Shown: positions 8,587 through 18,267, counted from the first letter of the stretch. The stretch is 64,000 nucleotides of DNA from Halomonas meridiana (GCF_009846525.1 NZ_CP024621.1:930001-994000), one strand, 5' to 3'. Translations and numbers: made by a program. Notes: generated from the sequence alone by a model not told the origin.

Positions 8587-11013
8587 GTGCGACAGCACTG
8601 GATAACCAAGATCATCGTCGGCGTGGTGCTCAGCCTGCTGCTGAACGCGCCAGCGCTTGCGCAGGGTGTGTCTCTGCCGAATCTGACCGGTAACGATTCG
8701 TCGGAGCAGGCGGAGGTGAGCAACGAGGATTTTCAACGGTCGCTGAGCGACGTGATCTCGATGCTCGAAAACGAAGAGCAGCGCACCGCGCTGCTGGCGT
8801 CGTTACGCGAGCTGCAGGTGAGTACCGATGCCGCAGAGGAGGATGGCGTCGTCCGCCAGGGCCTGCTGGGGGCGCTGGCCGACACGCTGACCGACATCGG
8901 CGAACAGGCCCAGGCGGGGGATTCTCCCATCGACGAGTGGTCTCGCCAGCTCGTGCAGGGGGCCGATGATTTACGCGCGTTGAACGATGACGCTGACCAG
9001 GGCGAAGCCATTCGCGCGGTGGCCGACGGTGCAGTGTTGGCCTTCGTTTGGAGCGTGCTGCTGGTCGTGATGATTGCCTTTGGCCGTTTGGTCGCCACGC
9101 GTCGTCACTGGCCGCTGGACCTTCCCCGTGACCCCAAAGCGTGGCTGCTGGCGGTGCACTTTTTGCGTCGCATGCTGCCGTGGACGCTGGCCTTTGCCAT
9201 TACGCTTGGTATCGGGCAAATCCTCCCCTACAGCCCCGGTCGCGCCGTGGTGCTCGTGGTGGCTTACATCTGCCTGTGCGGCCGGGCACTCTCGGTGGTA
9301 TTTGAGACCGTCATCGCCTTCTTCAGCCGTGGGCATCGCTTCCCGGCGGTGCAGGTGCTGCAACACAAAGCGCTGCGCGGTCTGTTTGTCATCGGCGCAC
9401 TGATTGCCTTGGGCGATGCGGTGAACTCCACGCGGCTGGTCGAGCTGCTGGGGGCCGAACTCTCCAGCCTCGTGTCGGTGCTGGCCAACATGCTGGCTGC
9501 GCTCTTGTCGGCTCGCTTTATCTTCAAATTCCAACGGCCGATTCGCCATCTGATTTGCAACCGGCCCTATAAGCAGCGCCGCGATGCCAGCACCGCCGTC
9601 GAGATGATTCGTGCCCTGGGGGGGCTTTGGCATATCCCCGCGCTACTGATGGTGGGTGGTTCGCTGCTGGCGATCTTCATTACCGTGGGCGATGTAGGCA
9701 CGGCCCTGGCACGCTCCATCGTCTCTGCCAGTTTACTGGTGTTGACGCTGGTGGTGACCGGCCTGCTGCGCCGTCAAGCGGAGCGGCTCAACAAACGCCG
9801 CCACCGTCGCCGCTTCAGCCAGTACCGCAAACGTTTGGAGCGCTTTGGTTTCGTACTGGCACACCTCTGTGCGTGGATGGTCTTTGCCGAGCTCTCCATG
9901 CAGGTGTGGGGTGGCTCGCTGTTTGGCCTGGGGCAGCAGGCCGTCGCGAGCGCCCGGATCGGGCAAGCGCTGGTGAGCCTGGGGGCGACGATCCTACTGG
10001 CTTGGCTGGTGTGGATCTTTGCCGATACGGCCATTCAGCGGGCGCTGACGTCGTCGGCTCGGTCGCGCGGCCGGCGGGTGAATCAGGCAAGGGCGCAGAC
10101 CATCACGCCGATGATTCGCAACGTCATTTTCGTCGCCATTCTGATCATCGCGGTGATTGCGGGGCTAGCCAATCTCGGGGTGAACGTCACGCCGCTGCTG
10201 GCCGGTGCCGGTGTGATCGGTCTGGCCATCGGTTTTGGTGCGCAAACCCTGGTGCAGGATTTGATCACCGGTATTTTCATCCTCATCGAAGACTCGCTGG
10301 CGGTGGACGACTTCGTCCAGATCAACGGCCACATGGGCACGGTAGAAGGGTTGACGCTGCGCACCGTGCGGCTGAGAGACCTGGATGGCGTGGTGCACAT
10401 CATCACCTTCAGTCGTATCGAGTCGATCCACAACATGTCACGCCAGTTCGGCATCGCGCTAATGCGTATTCGTATTCCTTACGACATGAAAATCGACGAT
10501 GCGATTACTCTGATGCAGGAGACCGCCCAGGAGCTGCGTAAAGACCCGATGATGCGCCACTACATCTGGTCGCCGCTGGAGATGCAGGGCGTGCAGGGCT
10601 TTGAAGAGGGCTGCCCGATTTTGCGGATGCGTTTTCGCACCGCGCCGGAAATGCAGTGGGATGTCTCTCGTGCCTTCAATCTGTTGCTGAAGCAGCGCAT
10701 GGAAGCACAAGAGATCGACCTGGGCGTGCCGCGTTTGAGTGTCAGCATGGAGGCGCGCTCCGAGTCGCGCATGGAGGACACCTCCGGTACCGATCTAAGC
10801 CTGGAGCGGGGTGAGGAGGGCGCTTCCTCCTCGGCAGACGAGGCGCATAAAAAGCCGGCGCCGCCGAAGCCCGCGCCGCGCCCCACTCAGGCGGAAATTC
10901 GCCAAGACGAGCGGGAGCGCCGCGGCGCGTCAACCCAGGCCAAGCCCCACGCTCAAGGCAAACCCCAGAGCGAGGCCTATGCCCGCCCCCACGGTGAAAA
11001 CGGCGATGAGTAA
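8587..11013 (+). CDS. Large mechanosensitive ion channel of the MscS family
   Basis: 808 residues, far longer than MscS (286) and closer to the MscM/YbdG-YnaI size classes with extra N-terminal membrane spans. A Sec signal peptide (cleaved after ALAQ) and a ~110-residue periplasmic domain come first, then about 8-10 hydrophobic segments, and the conserved MscS core near residues 500-690: pore helix rich in Gly/Ala ending in G-L-A-I-G-F-G-A-Q-T-L-V-Q-D, then the beta domain (V-D-D-F-V-Q-I-N-G-H-M-G-T-V-E). The last ~90 residues are a charged, Pro/Lys-rich cytoplasmic tail. GTG start with GGGAG at 6-nt spacing. The channel releases solutes on osmotic downshock, which suits a halophile. Its last 84 bp overlap the convergent gene. 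Confidence 0.9.
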   Translation: MRQHWITKIIVGVVLSLLLNAPALAQGVSLPNLTGNDSSEQAEVSNEDFQRSLSDVISMLENEEQRTALLASLRELQVSTDAAEEDGVVRQGLLGALADTLTDIGEQAQAGDSPIDEWSRQLVQGADDLRALNDDADQGEAIRAVADGAVLAFVWSVLLVVMIAFGRLVATRRHWPLDLPRDPKAWLLAVHFLRRMLPWTLAFAITLGIGQILPYSPGRAVVLVVAYICLCGRALSVVFETVIAFFSRGHRFPAVQVLQHKALRGLFVIGALIALGDAVNSTRLVELLGAELSSLVSVLANMLAALLSARFIFKFQRPIRHLICNRPYKQRRDASTAVEMIRALGGLWHIPALLMVGGSLLAIFITVGDVGTALARSIVSASLLVLTLVVTGLLRRQAERLNKRRHRRRFSQYRKRLERFGFVLAHLCAWMVFAELSMQVWGGSLFGLGQQAVASARIGQALVSLGATILLAWLVWIFADTAIQRALTSSARSRGRRVNQARAQTITPMIRNVIFVAILIIAVIAGLANLGVNVTPLLAGAGVIGLAIGFGAQTLVQDLITGIFILIEDSLAVDDFVQINGHMGTVEGLTLRTVRLRDLDGVVHIITFSRIESIHNMSRQFGIALMRIRIPYDMKIDDAITLMQETAQELRKDPMMRHYIWSPLEMQGVQGFEEGCPILRMRFRTAPEMQWDVSRAFNLLLKQRMEAQEIDLGVPRLSVSMEARSESRMEDTSGTDLSLERGEEGASSSADEAHKKPAPPKPAPRPTQAEIRQDERERRGASTQAKPHAQGKPQSEAYARPHGENGDE

Positions 11014-11361
11014 CCATGGCCCGCGCAGGCGGCGCCAGCGGTTGTAGAGTGACACCGCATGGCTGACGCGATCGACCAGCTCATCGTGGCGGGAGATCGC
11101 GTGATCCGGCGGCAGAGAGAAGTCGTTGGCCACGTCGCCCTGCCAATGGGCACCGTGGGTCAGACCTAAGCGAGCGCGCAGGCGGCCAATGTCGCTCAGC
11201 GTATGATGTAGCGTGTCGTAGGTTTCCCGGTGAGGCGGCACGGCGAGCACGGACGTGGCATCCTGGCGCAGCGCACTATTGGGGCAGCGGGCCACGGCGC
11301 TCTTGATCTGCTGGTCGTTGGCATCCGGCGTCAGAGCGAGGCGTTGGTACAGGTCGCGCAT
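10930..11361 (-). CDS. Small membrane protein with degenerate J-like N-terminus
   Basis: 143 residues. The N-terminus (M-R-D-L-Y-Q-R-L-A-L-T-P-D-A-N-D-Q-Q-I-K) reads like helix I and the start of helix II of a J domain, but no HPD motif follows, so Hsp70 stimulation is not expected. A hydrophobic segment rich in Gly/Ala/Leu (about residues 113-140) forms one C-terminal membrane span. It follows the TerB/J-domain gene by 31 bp on the same strand and probably shares its transcript. Its 3' end overlaps the MscS coding sequence by 84 bp tail-to-tail. A possible paralogue-derived adaptor; function unknown. Confidence 0.6.
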   Translation of the reverse strand: MRDLYQRLALTPDANDQQIKSAVARCPNSALRQDATSVLAVPPHRETYDTLHHTLSDIGRLRARLGLTHGAHWQGDVANDFSLPPDHAISRHDELVDRVSHAVSLYNRWRRLRGPWLLIAVFTVGAGIGLALGFALSVGLGLG

Positions 11362-11392
11362 AATCCAGGGAGTCTCTCTCCAAGCGTAACGA

Positions 11393-12382
11393 TTAGTAGG
11401 TTTGCATCAGATAATCATAGGCATTTTTGATGCGCTGAAAACGCGCCGACGCCAGCGCCACCTGATGCTCGCTCTCGGAGTAGAAACGATCCGGGTGATG
11501 GAGCTGGGCCATGCGACGATACGCGCGGCGCACATCGGTTTTGCTGGCACCAGGGGTCAAGCCCAGCACGGCTAACGCGCGGGTGGTGCGATCGGGCGGC
11601 GGCGGGCTACTTCGCTGCTGGCGGCGTCGCGCCTCTTCCTGGCGCGCCTGCTCTTGACGCTGGCGCTCTTGCCGGGCCTGCTCCTGGCGGGCTTGCTCGG
11701 CTTTGGCCTGGTCGGCGCTGGACTGCTCCGCTCGGGCCTTGGCGCGGCGAGCCTCCTCTTTTTGCTGCTTTTTTTCCTGCTGCTTCTGCTTCTTTTCTTG
11801 CTGTTTGTCGGTTTTGGAACGCTGTTGCTGCTCGGCCTTCTCTTGCGACGCTTTCTCGCGCTGAGCGGCGTCGGCCTCCTCCTGCGCTTTGTGGGCATAG
11901 TAGGCCGGGTCGTGGGTTTGCCAGTAGGCGTCGCGGCTGGGATCCTCCGGCGGGCGCAGCGGCTTGCCGGTCAGCTCTTGGAACAGGGTGCCCAGGGTCG
12001 TGGGCGTCACGTTTAACAAATCGGCTAAAAACCGCAGAATGTAATGATTGGCCAACGAAATATCGCCGTCGTCCGTCGCCACGGTAATCGCTTGGTGCAT
12101 CACACTCAGGCTACGCTCTTTAGAGCACTCTTTGCGTACCACCTCGGCAGCCAGTTGGATGGCATGCAGATCTTGGCTGTGGGCAATGCTCATCACGGGC
12201 CCCAGTTCGTGCCCATGGCGAAACTGCGCCGTCACCTGGGCCAAGCGGCGGCGCCGCTGACCTTCCGAGACGTGCTGGCGGTGCACCAGCACCCACCCCA
12301 GCAGTAGCAGGGTAGCCGTATCCACTTGGCTGCGGCTTTTGAGCAGCAGCAGCTCAAAGGGTGAAAAACGGGCGATGGACAT
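11393..12382 (-). CDS. TerB-like / J-domain co-chaperone
   Basis: 329 residues in three parts. Residues 1-150: all-helical, TerB/DjlA-like region (L-L-L-G-W-V-L-V-H-R-Q..., L-A-N-H-Y-I-L-R-F-L-A-D-L-L). Residues 155-260: very long charged Gln/Lys/Glu/Arg repeat, almost certainly a coiled coil or single alpha-helix. Residues 265-329: a J domain with the H-P-D tripeptide (LHHPDRF), so it should stimulate a DnaK-type ATPase. Unlike E. coli DjlA it has no membrane span at the N-terminus. The neighbour downstream has a J-like start without HPD and one span, and the divergent neighbour is a two-span protein, so these may form a membrane-associated chaperone unit. Start ATG has AGGGA very close upstream. 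Confidence 0.8.
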   Translation of the reverse strand: MSIARFSPFELLLLKSRSQVDTATLLLLGWVLVHRQHVSEGQRRRRLAQVTAQFRHGHELGPVMSIAHSQDLHAIQLAAEVVRKECSKERSLSVMHQAITVATDDGDISLANHYILRFLADLLNVTPTTLGTLFQELTGKPLRPPEDPSRDAYWQTHDPAYYAHKAQEEADAAQREKASQEKAEQQQRSKTDKQQEKKQKQQEKKQQKEEARRAKARAEQSSADQAKAEQARQEQARQERQRQEQARQEEARRRQQRSSPPPPDRTTRALAVLGLTPGASKTDVRRAYRRMAQLHHPDRFYSESEHQVALASARFQRIKNAYDYLMQTY

Positions 12383-12493
12383 TCCCTAGCTCCAAGGCGA
12401 AGTAGTAAACCGTAGCCTCTGTATAGCAGACCACTATGGCGAATTAACCATGGTATATCATCGTGTTTGGCAATGAAGTAGGAGATTCGTGAG

Positions 12494-13903
12494 GTGATCA
12501 ACGTTGAGCGTAAAAATAGCTTCCAGCTGCGCCTGTCGCGGCGATTGAAAGAGGAAACCTCGCATACGCTCGATGTCTACTTATTCGTGCCCAAAGAGCT
12601 TGGATTGAGCACCCACGTCATCTCCGAAGAGGCATTTTACCATGGCGCGATCAGCGTCTCGCGGACCTACTACAGCGACGAGTACCACCTGCCGCTGGTG
12701 CACAGTCGGCTCGCCAGCCGCAATCAGCTAGGCAGCGACTCTTACCGCTTGAGCCTTAGCCTTTACGCCTACCAATACGTGGGAGCACTGGAGCGCACCA
12801 CGCAAACGCTGCTCTCCGACGCCCGCAAGCTGCGTCGTGAACCGAGCGATGACCCCGCCGCCTGGCAAGAGAAAGCCGACGCGCTGAGCGAGCAGCTCGC
12901 CGAGATGAGCGATCTGAGCGACGGCATTCTCAAACGCCTGCGGCGCAACCCACCCAGCGACGAACGGCTCTACAAGTACTTTGCCAATATCGATAACTAC
13001 CTCTCTTGGTTCACGGAGCAGCAGCTATTGGCGCTCGTTGCCCACATGCCGAGGGGAGGGGCGTTCAGCGAGATCAAGCGGCGCTTCATTACCATTTGCC
13101 AGCGCGAAGGGGAGTACCGAGAGGCCCAGGAGTATAACGCCGAGCGGGTGGTGGACGACCCGACCCGCATGTCGAATAAAATGCGTCTGCTACGGCGGCT
13201 CATCGAACACCCCATCACCCTCAAGCAGCGAGCCCTGGAGCTGGGCAGCGGCGAACAAAAGGCAGTGAAAGCCCTGGCCACGGCGGTGGTGATGGCCTTC
13301 GTCTCGCTGGGCGTACTGCAACTGCGCAGCGCCTTGGGCGATATCACCGCGCTATTCGTACTGGCCATGGCGCTGCTCTATGCGCTGCGGGAGGTGTTCA
13401 AAGACGACCTGCGTAATACGCTATGGCGTTGGCTGCGCCGTGGCCGCCCCAAATGGCGCCGCCAGTACATCGACCCCACCCGTAACGCCCTGGTGGGGCG
13501 GCAGCTTGAGTGGTTCGACTACAAACGCTACGCCGCGCTGGATCGTGACATTCAACAGATGCGACGGCGCACCGTCGCCCAGCGGGACGAAGTGGTGATG
13601 CACTACCGCTCCAGCTCGCACATGTCGCCCACCCGTTTTCTCAGCGGTTACGAACACACCCGCGAAACGCTGCATATCGACCTCTCGATGCTGACTCGCC
13701 TAATGAGCAAAGAGAAGCACCACATCTACCGTTTAAAAGAGGGCCAAGCGGTGCGGGAAAGCGTCGAGCGCCGCCATCTTTTTAATCTAGTGGTGCGCGA
13801 AACCGGCAGTGAAGATTCTCCCTACCTTGCCCGTTGGAAAGTCGCGGTGAGCCGCTCGGGCATCGTGGATGTCGAGCAAGTGGCCGAAAACCGCGATGAC
13901 TAA
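12494..13903 (+). CDS. Unknown two-span membrane protein
   Basis: 469 residues, GTG start with TAGGAG at 9-nt spacing. Not a family I can name. The N-terminal ~255 residues are soluble and mixed alpha/beta, Arg/Glu-rich, with a predicted helical stretch (A-W-Q-E-K-A-D-A-L-S-E-Q-L). Two adjacent hydrophobic segments follow (about residues 258-278 and 280-295), so the rest (Arg-rich, ~170 residues) is on the same side as the N-terminus, presumably the cytoplasm. Divergent from the TerB/J-domain gene, with about 110 bp between the two starts, so the two may be co-regulated. Confidence 0.7.
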   Translation: MINVERKNSFQLRLSRRLKEETSHTLDVYLFVPKELGLSTHVISEEAFYHGAISVSRTYYSDEYHLPLVHSRLASRNQLGSDSYRLSLSLYAYQYVGALERTTQTLLSDARKLRREPSDDPAAWQEKADALSEQLAEMSDLSDGILKRLRRNPPSDERLYKYFANIDNYLSWFTEQQLLALVAHMPRGGAFSEIKRRFITICQREGEYREAQEYNAERVVDDPTRMSNKMRLLRRLIEHPITLKQRALELGSGEQKAVKALATAVVMAFVSLGVLQLRSALGDITALFVLAMALLYALREVFKDDLRNTLWRWLRRGRPKWRRQYIDPTRNALVGRQLEWFDYKRYAALDRDIQQMRRRTVAQRDEVVMHYRSSSHMSPTRFLSGYEHTRETLHIDLSMLTRLMSKEKHHIYRLKEGQAVRESVERRHLFNLVVRETGSEDSPYLARWKVAVSRSGIVDVEQVAENRDD

Positions 13904-13941
13904 TCGCTTCTTGTGTCGTTGAATGCGACTAAAAGCTAATA

Positions 13942-13976
13942 AGTAAACGTTTACTCTAATAACGTAAACGTTTACT
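13942..13976. promoter_or_regulatory. Paired LacI-type operators upstream of thuA operon
   Basis: A perfect 14-bp palindrome AGTAAACGTTTACT (13942-13955) and a second site with GTAAACGTTTAC as perfect 12-bp core (13964-13975). Centres lie 21 bp apart, two helical turns. Palindromes with a central CG are typical for LacI/GalR-family repressors; the LacI gene that ends the same cluster is the obvious candidate. Confidence 0.75.
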
Positions 13977-14041
13977 TTTTTGCCCAGGCGCCGGTCGAAA
14001 CGGCTGGTGAAGTGATACACGAACACGCTTGGGAGAGAGCG

Positions 14042-14821
14042 ATGACACTACGAGTCACCGTGTGGGGCGAAAACGTCCACGAGCAAACCAACGAGGTGGT
14101 AGCACGCATTTACCCAACCGGCATGCACCAGTGCATCGCCGATGGGTTGAATGAGTCAGAGGCGCTGTCCGCCACCGCCGTCACGCTGCAAGACCCAGAG
14201 CAAGGTCTTAGCGAGGAGACGCTGGAGAATACCGACGTGCTTCTGTGGTGGGGCCATGCCGCCCACGGCGACGTGCTGGAAGAGACCGTTGATCGGGTGC
14301 AAAAACGCGTGCTGCAGGGCATGGGCTTGATCGTGCTGCACTCCGGCCACTACTCCAAAATCTTCAAACGGCTGATGGGGACTACCTGCTCGCTGAAATG
14401 GCGGGAAGCCGGCGAGCGTGAGCGCCTTTGGGTCGTGAATCCTGGGCACCCCATCGTGCAAGGTCTGGGGGATTATCTAGAGCTGCCCCATACCGAAATG
14501 TACGGCGAGCCCTTCGCGGTGCCGAATCCGGATGAGGTGATTTTCATCAGCGCCTTCGAGGGTGGCGAAGTATTCCGCTCCGGCCTGACCTACAAGCGTG
14601 GCAACGGCAAGATTTTCTACTTCCGCCCCGGCCATGAAACCTACCCGATCTACTACGACGAGCAGGTGAAACGGGTGCTCAAAAATGCCGTTGTCTGGGC
14701 ACAGCCGGAAGGCTCCCGTTGGATCGATAGCTGCCCCAACGTGCCCGCCGACCAGGCGCCCAACCCGGTCGAGATCAAAGGTGAAAGCTTGCACAAACCC
14801 GGCGAGGAGGGCTTCAAATGA
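14042..14821 (+). CDS. ThuA-like domain protein
   Basis: 259 residues. ThuA proteins have a class I GATase-like fold and occur in operons for disaccharide or polyol use (first seen in rhizobial trehalose utilisation). Seen here: '[10 protein letters not shown]' start, the central [13 protein letters not shown] block, and the '[13 protein letters not shown]' C-terminal block that marks the family. Catalytic Cys of GATases is absent, as in the family. ATG 14042 is chosen because GGGAGAGAG precedes it, whereas the in-frame GTG at 14012 has none. Stop overlaps the start of the next gene (ATGA), so the two are translationally coupled. Confidence 0.9.
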   Translation: MTLRVTVWGENVHEQTNEVVARIYPTGMHQCIADGLNESEALSATAVTLQDPEQGLSEETLENTDVLLWWGHAAHGDVLEETVDRVQKRVLQGMGLIVLHSGHYSKIFKRLMGTTCSLKWREAGERERLWVVNPGHPIVQGLGDYLELPHTEMYGEPFAVPNPDEVIFISAFEGGEVFRSGLTYKRGNGKIFYFRPGHETYPIYYDEQVKRVLKNAVVWAQPEGSRWIDSCPNVPADQAPNPVEIKGESLHKPGEEGFK

Positions 14822-15867
14822 TTCGTATCGCAATTATTGGCGCAGGCAGCATGGCGGGCGAACACGCCAAGCACTATGGCCGCATCGAAGGCGTTGAGGT
14901 CGTGGCGGTTTGCGATCGCGACTATCCCAAAGCCCAGGCGTTTGCCGAGCGCCACGGCATTGCCGATGTGTATCAAGACTTGGACGCCATGTTGGCCCGG
15001 GACGATATCCACGCGGTGAGCAACGTCACCCCGGATGGCGTGCACAAGGTCACGTCGCTGGCTGCCATTGCCGCAGGTAAACACATTCTGTGTGAAAAGC
15101 CCCTAGCCACCAACGCCGAGGATGCCCATGAGATGGCCGCCGCCGCCCAGGCCGCCAACGTCATCAACATGGTCAACTTGAGCTACCGGGACGCCCCTGC
15201 CATTCAGCACGCCCGCGCACTCGTCACCGGCGGCGCCATTGGCACCGTGCGCCATGTGGACGCCAGCTACCGCCAAAGCTGGCTGGTGAGCAACGCCTGG
15301 GGCCGCTGGGATCAGGAGAGCCAATGGCTATGGCGGCTCTCGGAAGCCCACGGCAGCAAAGGCGTACTGGGGGATGTGGGTGTACACATCGTCGATTTCG
15401 CCAGCTTCCCAGTGGGGGACATCACCCGCGTCAACTGCGAACTCACCTGCTTCGATAAAGCGCCGGATAACCGCATTGGCGACTACGTGCTGGACGCCAA
15501 CGACACCGCGCTGATGCGCGTACGCTTTGCCAACGGTGCCATGGGTACTATCCAAGCGACCCGCTGGGCCACTGGCCACCACAACTCGTTAACGCTGAGC
15601 GTTCACGGTGATAAAGGCGCCATCCGCGTGGATCTGGATGCCTCCAAAGACGAGGTACAGGTGTGCCTGAACGACGATGTGCATCCTGCCCGCTGGAGCA
15701 CCGTTAAAGCGCCGCCCACGCCCAGCATTTATCAGCGCTTCATCGAGAGCATTCGCACGGGGGAGAACGACCAGCCCGATTTTGCTCGCGGTGCGGCCAT
15801 TCAAACCGTGCTGGACGCCTGCTTCGTTTCTAGTCAGGAAGATCGCAGCATGGCGATTGCCAGCTAA
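14818..15867 (+). CDS. Gfo/Idh/MocA family oxidoreductase
   Basis: 349 residues. N-terminal Rossmann fold with [13 protein letters not shown] (NAD(P)-binding, residues 6-18) and the family's catalytic E-K-P-L-A motif (~residue 97-101, CEKPLATN), then the C-terminal beta-sheet substrate domain. Members oxidise sugars, inositols or their derivatives. Coupled to thuA by a 4-bp overlap and followed after 63 bp by a solute-binding protein, so it probably works on an imported sugar or sugar alcohol; which one cannot be read from the sequence. Confidence 0.92.
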   Translation: MIRIAIIGAGSMAGEHAKHYGRIEGVEVVAVCDRDYPKAQAFAERHGIADVYQDLDAMLARDDIHAVSNVTPDGVHKVTSLAAIAAGKHILCEKPLATNAEDAHEMAAAAQAANVINMVNLSYRDAPAIQHARALVTGGAIGTVRHVDASYRQSWLVSNAWGRWDQESQWLWRLSEAHGSKGVLGDVGVHIVDFASFPVGDITRVNCELTCFDKAPDNRIGDYVLDANDTALMRVRFANGAMGTIQATRWATGHHNSLTLSVHGDKGAIRVDLDASKDEVQVCLNDDVHPARWSTVKAPPTPSIYQRFIESIRTGENDQPDFARGAAIQTVLDACFVSSQEDRSMAIAS

Positions 15868-15930
15868 CGAGCACGTTGCAACACGCATCTTTAAACGTAC
15901 GACACCCAATAACAAAATGAGGACGCGACG

Positions 15931-17193
15931 ATGCGCCAACCACTGAAAACACCGCTGCTACTGCTGACCCTGCTGCCCACGGCGCTGCCTGCCATGGCCG
16001 CCGAAATTACCGTTGCCTGCGGCGACGGTGGGGCGGCGGATTTCTGCCCCGAGCTCTCCCAGCGCTGGGCCGAGGCCAACGGCCACCAGGTCAATATCGT
16101 CACCACGCCTGCATCGGCCACCGAAAAATTGTCGCTCTACCAACAGTTGTTGGGCAGCCAATCCCAGGATGTCGACGTGCTGATGGTGGATATCGTCTGG
16201 CCGGGCCTGCTGGCCGAGCACTTGGTAGATTTGCACGATTACCTGCCGGAAGGCGCAGCAGAAGGCTTTATTCCCTCGCTGATGGAGAACAACACCGTGC
16301 AGGGCAAGCTGGTCGCGCTGCCCTGGTTTACCGATGCCGGGCTGCTCTACTACCGCCACGACCTGCTTGAGCAGTACGGCGCTGACGTGCCGCAGACCTG
16401 GCAAGCGCTCACCGACACTGCTCGACGCATTCAAAACGCCGAACGGGAAGCGGGCAACGAGCGCATGCATGGTTTCGTCTTTCAAGGGCGCGCTTACGAA
16501 GGGCTGACCACCAACGCGCTGGAGTGGGTGGCGAGCTACGGCGGCGGTACGTTCGTGGATGCCGAGGGGCAGGTCACGGTGAACAATCCCCAGGCGGTGG
16601 AAGCGCTGGCGTTAGCGGCTTCTTGGGTGGGGGATATCAGTCCAGAAGGTGTGCGTAACTACATGGAAGAGCAGGCTCGCGGCGTTTTCCAGGCGGGCAA
16701 CGCGGTGTTCATGCGTAACTGGCCCTACGTGTGGTCGCTGGGCCAAGCGGACGGCACGCCGATTCAGAACAAATTCAGCGTGGCGCCGCTGCCCAGCGGG
16801 CCAGAGGGCGAGTCCGTCGCGACGCTGGGCGGCTGGAATTGGGCGGTGTCCCGCTATTCGGATGAGCCGCAGGCCGCCGCTGACCTGGTGGCTTATCTCA
16901 CCGCTGAAGCGCAGCAAAAAGCCCATGCCATCGAGTTTGGCCGCAACCCCACGCGCCCAGCGCTGTACGAAGACGACGAGGTACTGGCCGCGCATCCGTT
17001 CATTGGCGAACTGTATGAAACGGTGATGAACGGTGTACCGCGTCCGGCCAGCGTCACCGGCGATGCCTACCCGCGAGTCTCCAACGCGATCTTCAACCGC
17101 GTGCACGATGCGCTGTCCGGCAGCGTCACGCCGGAGCAAGCGGTGCAGCAGTTGGATAGCGAGCTGGCGCGACTGGGACGGCGTGGCTGGTAG
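15931..17193 (+). CDS. Periplasmic extracellular solute-binding protein (sugar ABC type)
   Basis: 420 residues. Sec signal peptide (MRQPLKTPLLLLTLLPTALP, cleaved after AMA) and family 1 solute-binding protein layout, with D-V-D-V-L-M-V-D-I-V-W-P near residue 85-95 and the A-L-P-W-F-T-D-A-G-L-L-Y-Y-R hinge block near 130. The closest type is the trehalose/maltose group (ThuE/MalE). GAGG precedes the ATG. Oddly, no permease or ATPase genes follow: the next gene is the LacI regulator, so the binding protein must use a transporter encoded elsewhere or be a remnant of a larger cluster. Confidence 0.9.
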   Translation: MRQPLKTPLLLLTLLPTALPAMAAEITVACGDGGAADFCPELSQRWAEANGHQVNIVTTPASATEKLSLYQQLLGSQSQDVDVLMVDIVWPGLLAEHLVDLHDYLPEGAAEGFIPSLMENNTVQGKLVALPWFTDAGLLYYRHDLLEQYGADVPQTWQALTDTARRIQNAEREAGNERMHGFVFQGRAYEGLTTNALEWVASYGGGTFVDAEGQVTVNNPQAVEALALAASWVGDISPEGVRNYMEEQARGVFQAGNAVFMRNWPYVWSLGQADGTPIQNKFSVAPLPSGPEGESVATLGGWNWAVSRYSDEPQAAADLVAYLTAEAQQKAHAIEFGRNPTRPALYEDDEVLAAHPFIGELYETVMNGVPRPASVTGDAYPRVSNAIFNRVHDALSGSVTPEQAVQQLDSELARLGRRGW

Positions 17194-17277
17194 CGCTAGC
17201 GGCGTTAGCGTCCGTGCATTCAGCGCTTTTCGGCCCCGCTTTTTGTACAATCAGGGCCCGACTGGCTGAGGCATGGC

Positions 17278-18267
17278 ATGAAACAGAACAAACCGAGCGC
17301 ACAAACCGCCACCATTCGTGAAATTGCCCGGCGTGCCGAGGTCTCGATTGCCTCGGTAAGCCGGGCGCTGAACGGCAAGCCGGGGATCAGCGACGCGCTG
17401 CGCGACAAAATCCTCACCATCAGCCGTGAAGTGGCCTATCAGCCCAGCGCAGCGGCCCGGCAGCTCATCAGCGGCAAAGCCGCTGTCGTAGGAATCTCCC
17501 TTGGGCGGCAGGATATCGAGCTGCGCCCCTACTATATTCTGCTCTATCAACACCTGACCGTCGCGCTGCACCAGCAGGGCATGGTGCCGATCTTTTTCCA
17601 CCACGACCAAACCCATGAGCTGCCCGAACGGGCGGGCGCGGCGATTTTGTTAGGGGAAACCGGGGAGGACGAGCGCCCAAGCGTACTGCGTGCGGCAGGC
17701 ATACCGTTCGTGCGCATTGGCAATGCGGGGGAGGGCTTTTCGGTGGCCCCGGACGATGTCTCCGGGCTCTACCAGATCACTCAGCATCTGATCGAACAAG
17801 GGCGAACGCGGATTGCCTTCGTGGGCGGGGAGTTAGACGTGCCGCGCCCCCACAGCCGCCTTTCCGGCTATCAACAAGCGATGGCCGAGGCGGGGCTGAG
17901 CGAGCAGCTGCTGAACCTGCCTCATCGGTTTACCTCCGACTCCCTGACCAGCTACCGCCATCTCAATCGCTTTCTCAATCAGGAAGGCGCTGAGCAGCTA
18001 CCGTTCGATGCGCTGGTCTGCGCCACCGACGAGCTGGCACTCGGCTGTGTCGCCGCGCTGGAAGATCGCGATATTCGTGTGCCCGAAGACGTGGCCGTTA
18101 CCGGCTTTGACGACCTGCCTACACTAGCCACCGGATTAACGACGGTGCGCCAGGATATTGCAGCCATTGCGGCGATGAGTGTCGAGCTATTGAGCGAAGC
18201 GCTGGCGGGAAAAGCGCCCCGGCACGTGTCGCTGCCGGTGGCGCTGGTGTTACGAGAAACCTCTTAA
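17278..18267 (+). CDS. LacI-family transcriptional regulator
   Basis: 329 residues. N-terminal helix-turn-helix and hinge (T-I-R-E-I-A-R-R-A-E-V-S-I-A-S-V-S-R-A-L-N-G-K-P-G, residues 12-35; hinge helix with S-A-A-A-R-Q-L near 58-66), then a periplasmic-binding-protein-like sugar domain with C-terminal T-G-F-D-D-L-P. It ends the ThuA cluster and is expected to bind the paired palindromes at 13942-13976 and release them when the imported sugar is present. Its end overlaps cdd by 4 bp tail-to-tail, so there is no spacer for a terminator. Confidence 0.93.
   Translation: MKQNKPSAQTATIREIARRAEVSIASVSRALNGKPGISDALRDKILTISREVAYQPSAAARQLISGKAAVVGISLGRQDIELRPYYILLYQHLTVALHQQGMVPIFFHHDQTHELPERAGAAILLGETGEDERPSVLRAAGIPFVRIGNAGEGFSVAPDDVSGLYQITQHLIEQGRTRIAFVGGELDVPRPHSRLSGYQQAMAEAGLSEQLLNLPHRFTSDSLTSYRHLNRFLNQEGAEQLPFDALVCATDELALGCVAALEDRDIRVPEDVAVTGFDDLPTLATGLTTVRQDIAAIAAMSVELLSEALAGKAPRHVSLPVALVLRETS

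Noticed and set aside
11654-12016. Hydrophobic Leu-rich plus-strand frame looking like a membrane protein
   Set aside because: It is the antisense of the Gln/Lys/Glu-rich linker of the J-domain gene; complementary codons give Leu/Phe.
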